Positions 1-6,906 of a stretch of DNA of 64,000 nucleotides are shown here, in pieces (the stretch's first letter is position 1; the number at the start of each line of letters is the position of its first letter). The DNA is taken from the NCBI RefSeq assembly GCF_902833225.1, contig NZ_CADFEI010000005.1, positions 372,001 through 436,000 of the forward strand, in the 5' to 3' direction. Below the pieces are notes generated by a model that had not been told where the DNA came from, did not search any database, and worked only from the letters and a program-made list of their open reading frames with translations. The stretch comes from Burkholderia sp. BCC1644 (GTDB taxonomy: Bacteria; Pseudomonadota; Gammaproteobacteria; Burkholderiales; Burkholderiaceae). Both the position numbers and the translations under genes were made by a program.

Positions 1-169
1 CGGTCCCGCTTGCACGGCCCGCAGCGATCTCGCGTAGGTGCCTGATATACGCGACGCGGATCTCGTCGATCGACACCGCGCGGTAATCGAGTCGAACCTT
101 GTCGACGAACCGCGAGACGGCCGACTGATCTAGGTCCAGGTGCTCGGCGATCTGCTGCTGAGTCGGCAT
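1..169 (-). CDS. Phage terminase small subunit (partial, N-terminal end only)
   Basis: The gene starts with ATG at 169 on the minus strand and runs off the left edge, so only about 56 residues are visible. It opens MPTQQQIAEHLDL and continues with a helix-turn-helix (SAVSRFVDK), then a basic helix. This resembles the DNA-binding head of Nu1-like terminase small subunits, which recognise the packaging site and recruit the large subunit. A purine-rich stretch (AGGGGG) precedes the ATG by about 8 bases. Its place downstream of the Q-like antiterminator suits a late gene. The family call is by pattern only; another phage HTH protein is possible. Confidence 0.6.
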   Translation of the reverse strand, partial: MPTQQQIAEHLDLDQSAVSRFVDKVRLDYRAVSIDEIRVAYIRHLREIAAGRASGT

Positions 170-203
170 GAATATGACCCCCTATGGAGACTCGCCAGTA
201 GAG

Positions 204-230
204 AAAAAACGCGGGTGCGAGCCCCCGCGT
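204..230 (-). terminator. Rho-independent terminator upstream of the terminase gene
   Basis: On the minus strand a stem ACGCGGG / CCCGCGT with an 8-base loop is followed by six T. An 8-bp inverted repeat (CCCTATGG at 180-187 and CCATAGGG at 240-247) encloses it. It separates the small gene at 263-451 from the terminase gene, so late transcription must read through it. Confidence 0.6.
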
Positions 231-262
231 ACCCCCTGCCCATAGGGTCCCCTGCTCATTTT

Positions 263-451
263 TTAGGCAGACCGGAAGCCGGCCGCGACGTCCGCGATCG
301 GGACGTCGCCGGCCCTGTCCATCGCCCACACAACGCGGTCCATCGCGTCGTCAAACACGAAGCACCGCGCAGACACGCGCCCCATGCTTCGATCTTCATC
401 CCACGTCGACCGGACCTCACATGGCCCGGCGCTCGTCGACTCGATTCGCAT
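263..451 (-). CDS. Small phage protein of unknown function
   Basis: This is a 62-residue ORF read from ATG at 451. A longer in-frame start at 535 exists, but it would make the protein cross the terminator at 470-501, so the shorter start just downstream of that hairpin is preferred. A GGGG stretch sits about 7-10 bases upstream. The C-terminal half (DDAMDRVVWAMDRAGDVPIADV) looks like an ordinary amphipathic protein. No family is recognised. By position it would be the first gene of the phage late transcript. Confidence 0.45.
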   Translation of the reverse strand: MRIESTSAGPCEVRSTWDEDRSMGRVSARCFVFDDAMDRVVWAMDRAGDVPIADVAAGFRSA

Positions 452-469
452 TTCAGCGCCCCAATGCAA

Positions 470-501
470 AAAGCCCTGAGGGCTTGCGCACTCAGGGCTT
501 T
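470..501 (-). terminator. Terminator-like hairpin between Q operon and late genes
   Basis: A perfect 11-bp inverted repeat, AAAGCCCTGAG and CTCAGGGCTTT, has a 10-base loop and ends in T on either strand. It lies downstream of the Q-like antiterminator and the 49-aa gene, before the first late gene. That is the position of lambda tR', the terminator Q protein overrides. A short palindrome (AGGGCG AA CGCCCT) lies just upstream at 517-530. I could not assign a late promoter with confidence. Confidence 0.6.
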
Positions 502-552
502 GAAATTCATTTCGTAAGGGCGAACGCCCTCCCAACAGATCCCGACAGACAG

Positions 553-702
553 TTATCGTTGTTGGTCGCGGCGCTCCCGCGATTCAGTACGCCTGTCGGG
601 CGATTGTTGCGACACGAGGGTGCGGTCGCTCACGTATCCAGTGACGCGGTAAAGGATGTGCAGAGTGTAAGCGATCCACTCTTGAAATGGAATACGTTTC
701 AT
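553..702 (-). CDS. Small protein translationally coupled to the Q-like gene
   Basis: A 49-residue ORF starts at ATG 702, which overlaps the stop codon of the Q-like gene in an ATGA arrangement. GAGG lies directly upstream, inside the end of the Q-like gene. The sequence begins MKRIPFQEWIAYTLHILYR, a plausible folded N-terminus, and ends in a very basic, polar tail. Function is unknown. The ATGA overlap suggests it is made together with the antiterminator. Confidence 0.5.
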   Translation of the reverse strand: MKRIPFQEWIAYTLHILYRVTGYVSDRTLVSQQSPDRRTESRERRDQQR

Positions 703-1472
703 CCTCGCAATTGCCGGCGCATTGTGTCGGACACCGATCCATCTACTGTATCGAGCAGCGCGAGCATGTCGTGAAAGCGCCATGACCAATTGCGTCGATA
801 CTCGGCAAGCGATACGCCGAGCGCGTGCGCCCGGCCGGCATCGTCGACCTGCCGCTTACCGGAACCGGAGCAGTCGGGGCAAATGTGCCGGCCCTTCGCA
901 TTGGATACCGGCGACGCCGCGATCCGCCCCATCCCGCCGCAGTCGTCGCATGGTTCGTATTCCCGAAAGACCAGCGGCCCGTTACGCCCGCTGAAGAACG
1001 GGATACGCTCCTCAGATACGCAGATCTTCCCGCTGCCCGCACATACACTGCACGTCCGCGTTGCCGTCGTGACGGCCGGCGCTCGACGCACGACCCCGCG
1101 TCCCTCGCACTCGATGCACTGATCGTTCACCCACTCATCCAGCAATCGCAGCGCGAACCGCTCGACGATGTCGACCTTCGATCGCTCGACAGCATTCCCC
1201 GCACGTTGGTCGCGACGCTCGTCGCGCGAGTAGCCCGTGAATCGCGCACGCTTGAATCGGCCCGACGTCCGGATCATCTGCGCCAACAGCAGCGTTGCAC
1301 GCCGAACCATCGCGGGCGTCGACTGCGGACCGGCCTTGATTCGGATCAGCAAGCGACCGAGATCGTTCGCAAAGGCGAGTGCGCCCAAAGTAACTTTAGG
1401 ATCGGCAATCGGGTCGGTGAACTGACCACGAACGCTCATAGCAACGCCCACCCGCTCCTTCAAATCGATCAT
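699..1472 (-). CDS. Q-like late-gene antiterminator with DnaJ-type zinc finger
   Basis: A 257-aa protein. In lambdoid phages Q loads onto RNA polymerase at the late promoter and lets it ignore terminators, switching on lysis, packaging and head/tail genes. Residues about 120-220 contain four CxxCxGxG motifs (CIECEGRG, CSVCAGSG, CDDCGGMG, CPDCSGSG), the DnaJ-like zinc finger typical of the phage 82/21 type Q family. A C-terminal helix (SLAEYRRNWSWRFHDML) follows. The start at 1472 has GGAGAG upstream. Downstream are a coupled small gene, terminator-like hairpins, and then packaging genes, the layout expected for Q. Assignment rests on motifs plus position. Confidence 0.7.
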   Translation of the reverse strand: MIDLKERVGVAMSVRGQFTDPIADPKVTLGALAFANDLGRLLIRIKAGPQSTPAMVRRATLLLAQMIRTSGRFKRARFTGYSRDERRDQRAGNAVERSKVDIVERFALRLLDEWVNDQCIECEGRGVVRRAPAVTTATRTCSVCAGSGKICVSEERIPFFSGRNGPLVFREYEPCDDCGGMGRIAASPVSNAKGRHICPDCSGSGKRQVDDAGRAHALGVSLAEYRRNWSWRFHDMLALLDTVDGSVSDTMRRQLRG

Positions 1473-1490
1473 GACTCTCTCCTATTCGTC

Positions 1491-1630
1491 CTAATGTCTC
1501 AATGTCCCAAGGGAAAAGGCTTGCAGGGGTGCGCGCCTGCGACATGCGCGACATGCGGCGCTCACGTCGCGCATGTCGCGCCCCCGCACCCGCGCCCGAG
1601 ACCGCGCCTTGGGACATTGGGACATGGGAC
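1491..1630. repeat. Inverted and direct ATGTCCCA repeats, possible phage origin or control region
   Basis: The 222-bp gap between the Q-like gene and the primase-helicase holds no convincing gene. It has a long imperfect inverted repeat: AATGTCTCAATGTCCCAAGG near 1491-1510 and CCTTGGGACATTGGGACAT near 1606-1624. On the minus strand the right arm is a run of GTCCCA/ATGTCCCA copies. Between the arms are further alternating GCGACATG/CATGTCGC palindromes. Closely spaced iterons beside a phage primase suggest a replication origin or regulatory site, but this is inference. Confidence 0.4.
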
Positions 1631-1694
1631 GTCCGCAGCGCGCCAAGGCGGGGCAAGTGGCGCGCCTGCCGTGCAGGCACAGCGCGCCAAGCGA

Positions 1695-4202
1695 TTACAG
1701 GGGACTGTCGTCATCACCCGCTGCGACCAGTTCACGCTCGACGCTCGGCTCTTGCTCTTCGCTCACGTAGTACCAACCGCGCGATCCGGTCGACTCGCGC
1801 TTGCGCACCCACCCGAGCGACTTCAACGCCTTGCCGATGCGGCGCTGCTCTGCCAATGTCCACTTCGACGTATCGAGCTTCAGGATGTCCGCGAGGATTT
1901 CTTCCATCGTCGTGCGCGACACGAATTCCAGGGCCTTGGCGATCTTGTCCTCGTACACGTCGCCTTCGTAGCGTTCAGCCTGCTCGATCTCGAACAGCGC
2001 GCGCTCATGCTCCTCTACGTGCCACACGACGCCCGAGCGATACAGGTGCACGGCTTCCGCCCAGAGCTGTTCGCGAACGGCCACAATGCCATCGATGTCG
2101 ACCAGACCGCCGACACGAAGCGGCCAGTAACGACGGTTGCCCGACTCGTCCTTCAGGTACGTGTCGAAGTTGACGGAGCCAGCGAACACGCACTGACGCG
2201 GGACGTCGGTCGCACGCTTGCCGTAGAAGTTGCGGAACCGGTCGACGGCCGTCGCGAAGAAGCTCTTCACCGCCGACGAGTCGGCTTTGTTCAACGAGTC
2301 CAGCTCGGCCAGCTCGATGACCCACTTCCCGGCCAGTACCGCGTACGTGTCTTTGTTGCCGATCTGGATCGGCGTATCGGTGAACCACGCAGCGCCGGCC
2401 AGCACCTTCAATGCCGTCGATTTGCGGTGCCCCTGCTTGCCTTCGAGGATCAGGACGTTGTCGACCTTGCAGCCCGGTTCCATCACGCGCGCGACGGCGG
2501 CGATCATCCACTTCATGAACGCGAGCTGCACATACTCGCTGTCGGCCACGCGCAGGTATGTCGACGGCATCGATCGCACACGCGACACGCCGTCCCACTT
2601 CAGCCCTTCGAGGTATTCGCGCACGTCATGAAAGTGGGTCACGTCGGCCACCAACAGGACCGCGTTCATCACGATATCGGTACGCACCGAGAGGCCGTAT
2701 CGCTGCGACAGCCAAAGCGCGCAGCGCTGATCGTCCATGTCGGTCCACTCGCCCTTCACGCCCTGCAGGAACGGTGGCGCTTTGCGCTTCATCACCCGCC
2801 CGCCAAAATCATCCTGCTCGATGACGCCCCGCCATGCCTTGTGGTTCGACAGGATCATGTGCACGTTGCCGAGCGTCGGCAACAGCGTGCCCTTGTCCGA
2901 GCGCGCAAGATCCTGCTCCCACGTGTGCGCGCCGTTCTCTGCATCGTAGCCGTCCCGTTCCGGCCGTTTTGCGGCAGCGGACGTCGCGGCCGGTTTCGTC
3001 GGCGCGACGTCCGCGGTCGGCACGTTGACCGTTGCCGGCCGGATCTCTTCGTTGGCTGGCGCGATGACGCGCAAGATTGCCGCCTGCACCTGCGCCTCGA
3101 CAGCCTCGAAGCCCTCTTCTACGTGCAGGTCGTTGAAATCGGTCAGCTTGCGCTCGCCGCGATTGGCAAAGACCGGAAAGACGACGCTGACGTCGTCGAC
3201 CGTCGCTGCCGCCTCGTACGCACGCTTCAGGCCCGTGTTCTCGAAGCGCTTACGCCGCAGCGGCATCACATCGTTACCGTAGCTCACCTCGACGTACGGC
3301 ACGCCGTTGTCGTCACGTCGACGTGACATCGCGACCATGTACCACGTATTCTTCGCCTCGATCCGCACCGGGTCGGCCCCGAATACCAGCTCACCACGGA
3401 AAGCGAACTCGTCGACGAGCCAGTCGCGTACGCGCTGCTCGATCTTCCAGTCGTCGTCGGCGCAGATCAGCACGTGCGCATCCGGATACGTCTCACGCAG
3501 GTAGCGCACGGCCGGGAGGATGCCGCCCGCGTCGAAGCAGATATCAACAGCGAATGCGTCGTCGATCGCCATGCGGATCGCCCGTGCGGTTGCATAGCCT
3601 TCGGCCACCAGTACGATCTGGTCGTCCGCACCAACCTCGCCGAGCAGGTACGAAGCGCCCTTCTTTTCCATGCCCTTGTTGAAGCGCTTCGCGCCGTCCG
3701 GCGTGATCTTCTGCAGGCCAACGAGACGAGCGTCATCGCCATACTGATACATCGGCACGAAGATCGTGCCGTCCGCATCGAAACGCACGCCTTCAGCCGT
3801 GATGTGTTTGCGGTCCAGGTACGCAGACTCGCCATGCTCAGCCGCACGACCCCACTGATCGCGCGCACGGTTCGCCGCTAGTTTCGCCTGCCGCGCGTCA
3901 CGCTCGGCCTGCTCACGTTCGGCCGCTTCCTGCCGGCGACGCGTCTCCGCAAGCACTTCCTCGCTCAGCGGCGCACCACTCCATTCGAAGCGCTCGGTTC
4001 CCGGATCGTCACCGGAGAAATGGCCGAACGTGCCGCCGTAGCCGATCACCGCGCCCTTGCTAACAACCTCTCGAAGCTGATACCAGTATTTCTTGCGCGG
4101 CCCGTAGCGATGATGCTTACCATCCGCGACCGGATGGCCGGCGGGCAGGTCAGGATGACCCGCTGCACGCAATTGCTGAATGATCTGGTCCAGTGTCGCC
4201 AT
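1695..4202 (-). CDS. Phage primase-helicase (Toprim plus VirE-type ATPase)
   Basis: An 835-aa protein for phage DNA replication. The middle carries a Toprim domain (VAEGYATARAIRMAI, then FDAGG and ICADDD) for primer synthesis. The C-terminal third is a VirE/P4-type P-loop ATPase with a Walker-A-like EGKQGHRKST and a following ELAELDSLNK acidic motif. An AE-rich coiled segment (REQAERDARQAK) joins an N-terminal domain resembling those of P4-type primases. The longer reading frame to 4352 is rejected: MATLDQIIQQLR at 4202 is the natural start, with AGAGGGA about 8 bases upstream. Origin-like repeats lie directly downstream. Confidence 0.85.
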   Translation of the reverse strand: MATLDQIIQQLRAAGHPDLPAGHPVADGKHHRYGPRKKYWYQLREVVSKGAVIGYGGTFGHFSGDDPGTERFEWSGAPLSEEVLAETRRRQEAAEREQAERDARQAKLAANRARDQWGRAAEHGESAYLDRKHITAEGVRFDADGTIFVPMYQYGDDARLVGLQKITPDGAKRFNKGMEKKGASYLLGEVGADDQIVLVAEGYATARAIRMAIDDAFAVDICFDAGGILPAVRYLRETYPDAHVLICADDDWKIEQRVRDWLVDEFAFRGELVFGADPVRIEAKNTWYMVAMSRRRDDNGVPYVEVSYGNDVMPLRRKRFENTGLKRAYEAAATVDDVSVVFPVFANRGERKLTDFNDLHVEEGFEAVEAQVQAAILRVIAPANEEIRPATVNVPTADVAPTKPAATSAAAKRPERDGYDAENGAHTWEQDLARSDKGTLLPTLGNVHMILSNHKAWRGVIEQDDFGGRVMKRKAPPFLQGVKGEWTDMDDQRCALWLSQRYGLSVRTDIVMNAVLLVADVTHFHDVREYLEGLKWDGVSRVRSMPSTYLRVADSEYVQLAFMKWMIAAVARVMEPGCKVDNVLILEGKQGHRKSTALKVLAGAAWFTDTPIQIGNKDTYAVLAGKWVIELAELDSLNKADSSAVKSFFATAVDRFRNFYGKRATDVPRQCVFAGSVNFDTYLKDESGNRRYWPLRVGGLVDIDGIVAVREQLWAEAVHLYRSGVVWHVEEHERALFEIEQAERYEGDVYEDKIAKALEFVSRTTMEEILADILKLDTSKWTLAEQRRIGKALKSLGWVRKRESTGSRGWYYVSEEQEPSVERELVAAGDDDSPL

Positions 4203-4276
4203 ACAATAATTCCCTCTGTCAAAGTCACTTTGGCCGCATGTCGCGGCCAGATCACAATTCGTTGAGCTGCGCCGTG

Positions 4277-4450
4277 TCAGCTCGAACGCCGGGCCGCATC
4301 CAACTCGGCGAGGCGGCGGTCGCGTGCGACCTTGTGAGAGTAGCTGCGCCACGCTGCCCGACCGGCCGCATAGGACTGCCGTCCACTCGGCGAGCGGCTG
4401 TACTGCGATGTGCAGCGTCGCAACGCGCTACTGATTCCGTTCACGTTCAC
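4277..4450 (-). CDS. Small basic phage protein (GTG start)
   Basis: A 57-aa ORF starts with GTG at 4450, 12 bases after the stop of the upstream gene, with CCGGAG as ribosome binding site overlapping that stop region. It is rich in Arg and Ser (SRSPSGRQSYAAGRAAWRSY) and ends with a helical KVARDRRLAELDAARR. It has no recognisable family. Tight spacing with the 127-aa gene upstream and the primase downstream supports a real gene in the phage replication operon. Confidence 0.5.
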   Translation of the reverse strand: MNVNGISSALRRCTSQYSRSPSGRQSYAAGRAAWRSYSHKVARDRRLAELDAARRSS

Positions 4451-4462
4451 AGGGGTCTCCGG

Positions 4463-4846
4463 TTATTTGCCGCGCAGTCGACGCCATTCCGTCGACATGG
4501 AATCGTCGAACGCGGCTAGGTCCGGCGCGCAGAGAAGATCGGTTAGCTGGTCGCGGAACGCGTGACGTTCCGCCTTGGTTGCGAGCGCGGCGCACGCGCG
4601 CGCGGCTCGCTCGATGAAAAAACGCGTGCGCCCCGCTGCGATCGCTTCGGCAAGAATCGGAGCGAGGCGATCGGGGAACGTGGCGATCAGTTCGGATAGC
4701 AAGCGCCCCGCGTCTGCAGGGGCAGACTCGAATCGGGATGCAAGCGCCGTTACAGCACATGCCAATTGCTGCTCGGGCGAGCAACAGAGGCTGATCTGTT
4801 CACGTTCGGGCCGGCAGCACGTCATGCCGGGCTTAAACCGTTCCAT
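4463..4846 (-). CDS. Hypothetical phage protein
   Basis: A 127-aa ORF between the CII-like regulator (14-bp overlap) and the small GTG-start gene. It has a Cys-containing N-terminus (GMTCCRPEREQISLCCSPEQQ) followed by Ala/Leu-rich helices. No domain is recognised. Four cysteines in two CC pairs might bind metal, but spacing does not match a known finger. Expressed with the leftward early operon by position. Confidence 0.55.
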   Translation of the reverse strand: MERFKPGMTCCRPEREQISLCCSPEQQLACAVTALASRFESAPADAGRLLSELIATFPDRLAPILAEAIAAGRTRFFIERAARACAALATKAERHAFRDQLTDLLCAPDLAAFDDSMSTEWRRLRGK

Positions 4847-5405
4847 GACGACGGCGGCGACGCGCGGCGAGGTTGCGAGCAGCGTGAATCAAACGCTGGA
4901 AGAGACGCTGGCCCTTGCGGCCGGTCGCGATGATCTTCTCGGCGTGTTGATCGTCGATCCGCTGATCGGCCAGCGCCCGTGTCACGTCGTCAGCAACGAG
5001 ACCCACATGCGCCTGCAGGTGCAACGCCGTCGAAACGAGACGCAGAGTGCCGGGTTCGCCGATGTCGTCAGCGGCGTGGTCGTCGACGTGCTCGGCCACC
5101 AGCCCGAATCGCGAATTCAATGCATGCAGCGCGTCGAGCGCGTACACCTCGCCCTCGGCTTTTTCCTGCATCCACTCGATCAGCAGCTCGAACATCTCCA
5201 TCGACAAACGACTGTCGCCAACGCCACGCAGGCGAAGGCGAAGCGATTCCGGCGTGATGTTCTTGCCACGCCGGATGGTGAGGTGATTCGCCGCGTCGGC
5301 GACACCGCCGGGCGTGTTGCGAACGGACGTATAGAGCACGTCCAGCCATTCGGTACTGTCGTATCGGCAGGTCATAGCGGGAGATTGGTAGATAGTGACT
5401 TTCAT
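4833..5405 (-). CDS. CII-like phage regulatory protein (CP76 type)
   Basis: About 190 aa. The segment WLDVLYTSVRNTPGGVADAANHL followed by TPESLRLRLRG and LSMEMFELLIEWM matches the pattern of the phage regulatory CII/CP76 family, in which a helix-turn-helix is followed by a helical tail. Such proteins usually sit next to cro in the early operon and influence the lysis-lysogeny choice. ATG at 5405 (MKVTIYQSP) is chosen. An upstream ATG at 5429 and a downstream one at 5375 are also in frame, and none has a strong Shine-Dalgarno sequence. Confidence 0.65.
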   Translation of the reverse strand: MKVTIYQSPAMTCRYDSTEWLDVLYTSVRNTPGGVADAANHLTIRRGKNITPESLRLRLRGVGDSRLSMEMFELLIEWMQEKAEGEVYALDALHALNSRFGLVAEHVDDHAADDIGEPGTLRLVSTALHLQAHVGLVADDVTRALADQRIDDQHAEKIIATGRKGQRLFQRLIHAARNLAARRRRRHGTV

Positions 5406-5483
5406 CCTGTTGCGCACGCGGGGCCGCAACTAAGATTCGGCTCATGGGTACGTGACTACTTTGGTCACGCCTCGGTTGGAGTG

Positions 5484-5693
5484 TCACAACGACTCGTCGT
5501 GTGAATCCAGAGAGGTAAACAGATCAGGACGCGCGAGCTTCAAGAACAACAAACGCGCTCGCGGAATGCCATTGCGACGCCACTCCGAAACGGACGGCAT
5601 CCGGACTTCGCAGAGTTGAGCGGTTGCGGCCGTTCCGCCAAATGCGTCGATCACGGCGCACGCGTAAGGGTCTCGATTCAGGAGCGTATTCAT
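5484..5693 (-). CDS. Cro-like phage regulator (YdaS-type HTH)
   Basis: A 69-aa protein with one helix-turn-helix: VIDAFGGTAATAQLCEV, then MPSVSEWRRNGIPRARLL. That is the Cro/YdaS pattern. It is transcribed leftward, divergently from the short cI-like repressor, and only 70 bp containing three operator sites separate the two starts. It likely represses the repressor gene during lytic growth. A candidate promoter, TTGCTT-17 bp-TAACAT, lies in the gap and would start transcription almost at the ATG. Confidence 0.75.
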   Translation of the reverse strand: MNTLLNRDPYACAVIDAFGGTAATAQLCEVRMPSVSEWRRNGIPRARLLFLKLARPDLFTSLDSHDESL

Positions 5694-5702
5694 GCCGCCA
5701 TG

Positions 5703-5764
5703 TTAGGCGCTCCTTACACCAAAAGCAAGGCATTCCTTACGCCCATTCAGTTAGGCTTTCCTAA
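5703..5764. promoter_or_regulatory. Three-site operator between cro and repressor (OR-like)
   Basis: Three near-palindromic 14-mers are spaced 23 and 25 bp apart: TTAGGCGCTCCTTA at 5703-5716, CAAGGCATTCCTTA at 5726-5739 and TTAGGCTTTCCTAA at 5751-5764. The last overlaps the first base of the repressor ATG. The same motif recurs twice at 6554-6592. The layout parallels lambda OR1-OR3. No Shine-Dalgarno precedes the repressor ATG, so its autoregulated transcript may be leaderless like lambda cI from PRM. Confidence 0.75.
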
Positions 5765-6192
5765 TGACGACACTAGCCGAACGCCTAGAACAGGCAATGA
5801 AGTTGCCGCCCGAGAAAAAAGCTGCGGACCTGGCGCGAGCTTGCCGAGTGCGAGCGCCCTCGGTCAGCGACTGGTTAAGCGGGAAAACGAAGAAAATGGA
5901 AGGCGCGAATTTGCTTCTCGCGGCCGAATTCCTGAACGTCGATCCGTGGTGGCTCGCGACTGGCGAAGGCCAGATGGTGCGTCGTGCGAATGCGCCCGCA
6001 CCACAGAGGCAGGAAACTCTAGGCGCTCATGCTCAAGCACTTGTTGATGCGCTCGCCAAAGCAGACAAGGTCGGGCTGCCATCGACAGCATTTGTCGCGC
6101 TGCTGGAAACACTCAAGGTGTTTGAAGATCTGCGCGGACAGCAGACTGGTGATCTTCTCGATCTGAATGCCCCTGACCCGCAAGAGGGGTAA
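5764..6192 (+). CDS. Short cI-like prophage repressor without peptidase domain
   Basis: A 142-aa protein. Residues about 5-60 form an XRE-type helix-turn-helix (AADLARACRVRAPSVSDWL), followed by AAEFLNVDPWWLATGEG, the usual end of cI-type DNA-binding domains. The C-terminal half is a short helical region. No S24/LexA-like serine peptidase domain is present, although cI-type repressors with this N-terminus are commonly above 200 aa, so RecA-stimulated self-cleavage is not expected. It presumably binds the TTAGGCnnTCCTAA operators around it. The last 80 bp overlap, antisense, a gene preceded by a LexA box. Confidence 0.75.
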   Translation: MTTLAERLEQAMKLPPEKKAADLARACRVRAPSVSDWLSGKTKKMEGANLLLAAEFLNVDPWWLATGEGQMVRRANAPAPQRQETLGAHAQALVDALAKADKVGLPSTAFVALLETLKVFEDLRGQQTGDLLDLNAPDPQEG

Positions 6193-6412
6193 GGTTCCAG
6201 TCGAACACTGCGGCCCTGCGGTGCGTTCCGACACACCCGGAACGTATCCCGCGCCCCCTGATCGGGCCACCAAGGATCTCAACATCCCAATCGAAGTCAT
6301 CGCTGTCATGCGGGCCGATGATCCGCACCAGCATGCCGATACGCGACCGGTTTCGGCATCGACTGACGATCGCCACATCGCCCGGTTTGCAGCGCAATTC
6401 CCCTGTTGACAT
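6113..6412 (-). CDS. LexA-controlled phage protein antisense to the repressor gene (unknown function)
   Basis: A 99-aa ORF from ATG 6412 (an in-frame ATG lies at 6439). MSTGELRCKPGDVAIVSRCR followed by GMLVRIIGPHD and a late NLTPL resemble a widespread class of small phage proteins with a KPGD-x-AIV start; their function is not known to me. A perfect LexA-type box lies 44 bp upstream. The 3' end overlaps the end of the repressor gene by 80 bp in antisense. Either the protein or its transcript could therefore relieve repression after DNA damage. That role is inferred only from position. Confidence 0.55.
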   Translation of the reverse strand: MSTGELRCKPGDVAIVSRCRNRSRIGMLVRIIGPHDSDDFDWDVEILGGPIRGRGIRSGCVGTHRRAAVFDWNLTPLAGQGHSDREDHQSAVRADLQTP

Positions 6413-6455
6413 AGCCCCGCAACAACCTCCCCTCGGCAATATTTTCGCGTTACCA

Positions 6456-6471
6456 CTGTATAAACATACAG
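6456..6471. promoter_or_regulatory. LexA (SOS) box
   Basis: CTGTATAAACATACAG is a perfect CTGT-N8-ACAG palindrome with an AT-rich core, matching the E. coli type LexA operator used in beta- and gamma-proteobacteria. Reading leftward, TATACA within it could be a -10 with TTCCGA 16 bp upstream as a weak -35. A leftward promoter here would serve the gene at 6113-6412. Confidence 0.75.
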
Positions 6472-6553
6472 TATTTGATCGGAAGAATACAACACCTTTC
6501 AGGAAGGTTCACTGCATTCTCCCGGCCCGTTCGCTGACGACTCGGAAAAATAG

Positions 6554-6595
6554 TTAGGCATTCCTATTGCGTATTGCAGAAGGAATGCCTAATAT
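6554..6595 (+). promoter_or_regulatory. Early rightward promoter with two repressor operators (PL-like)
   Basis: Operator copies TTAGGCATTCCTAT (6554-6567) and, inverted, TTAGGCATTCCTTC (6579-6592) match the three sites beside cro. They embrace a promoter: TTGCGT at 6567-6572, 17-bp spacer, TAATAT at 6590-6595. One operator ends on the -35 and the other covers the spacer and -10, so bound repressor would block it. It drives the operon starting at 6638. Confidence 0.75.
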
Positions 6596-6637
6596 TCGGC
6601 TTCATCGCTGCCGCTTGTGCAGCCCTCGGAGAAGCCC

Positions 6638-6856
6638 ATGAAAATGCTCGACCATCAGTCCACCGATCGCCACGAATGGCTTCGTGACGAAAGCGCACCC
6701 CGCATCACGCCGTCCGAACCGGCCCGCCAAAGCAACTTTGAAAAGTCGAAGGTCTTCCGCTGGACGGTCGTCGCCGCCCTGCTGTTTGTCGTCGTGAATG
6801 TGTTCCAAGACGACCCGGTCGTCGCTCCGACGACCGCCTACCACGTCAGCGTTTAA
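6638..6856 (+). CDS. Small phage membrane protein
   Basis: A 72-aa protein starting at ATG 6638 with GGAG 7 bases upstream. A polar, charged N-terminal half (about 40 residues) is followed by one transmembrane helix (FRWTVVAALLFVVVNVF) and a short tail. First gene of the repressor-controlled rightward operon. No family recognised. In lambdoid phages such small early membrane proteins often act on host functions or superinfection, but nothing here proves that. Confidence 0.6.
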   Translation: MKMLDHQSTDRHEWLRDESAPRITPSEPARQSNFEKSKVFRWTVVAALLFVVVNVFQDDPVVAPTTAYHVSV

Positions 6857-6906
6857 GCCGCCTCGACCTAGCCGGGGCGAGTTGCCCCGGCGCCATGGAG
6901 ACCACC

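Noticed and set aside
1396..1680. Minus-strand ORF across the repeat block between the Q-like and primase genes
   Set aside because: Its content is only the translation of the repeats and it overlaps the Q-like start; non-coding repeats explain it better.
825..3326. Long plus-strand ORF of 833 codons
   Set aside because: It is antisense to the Q-like and primase-helicase genes, is rich in Arg, His and Val runs without motifs, and arises from high-GC codon bias.
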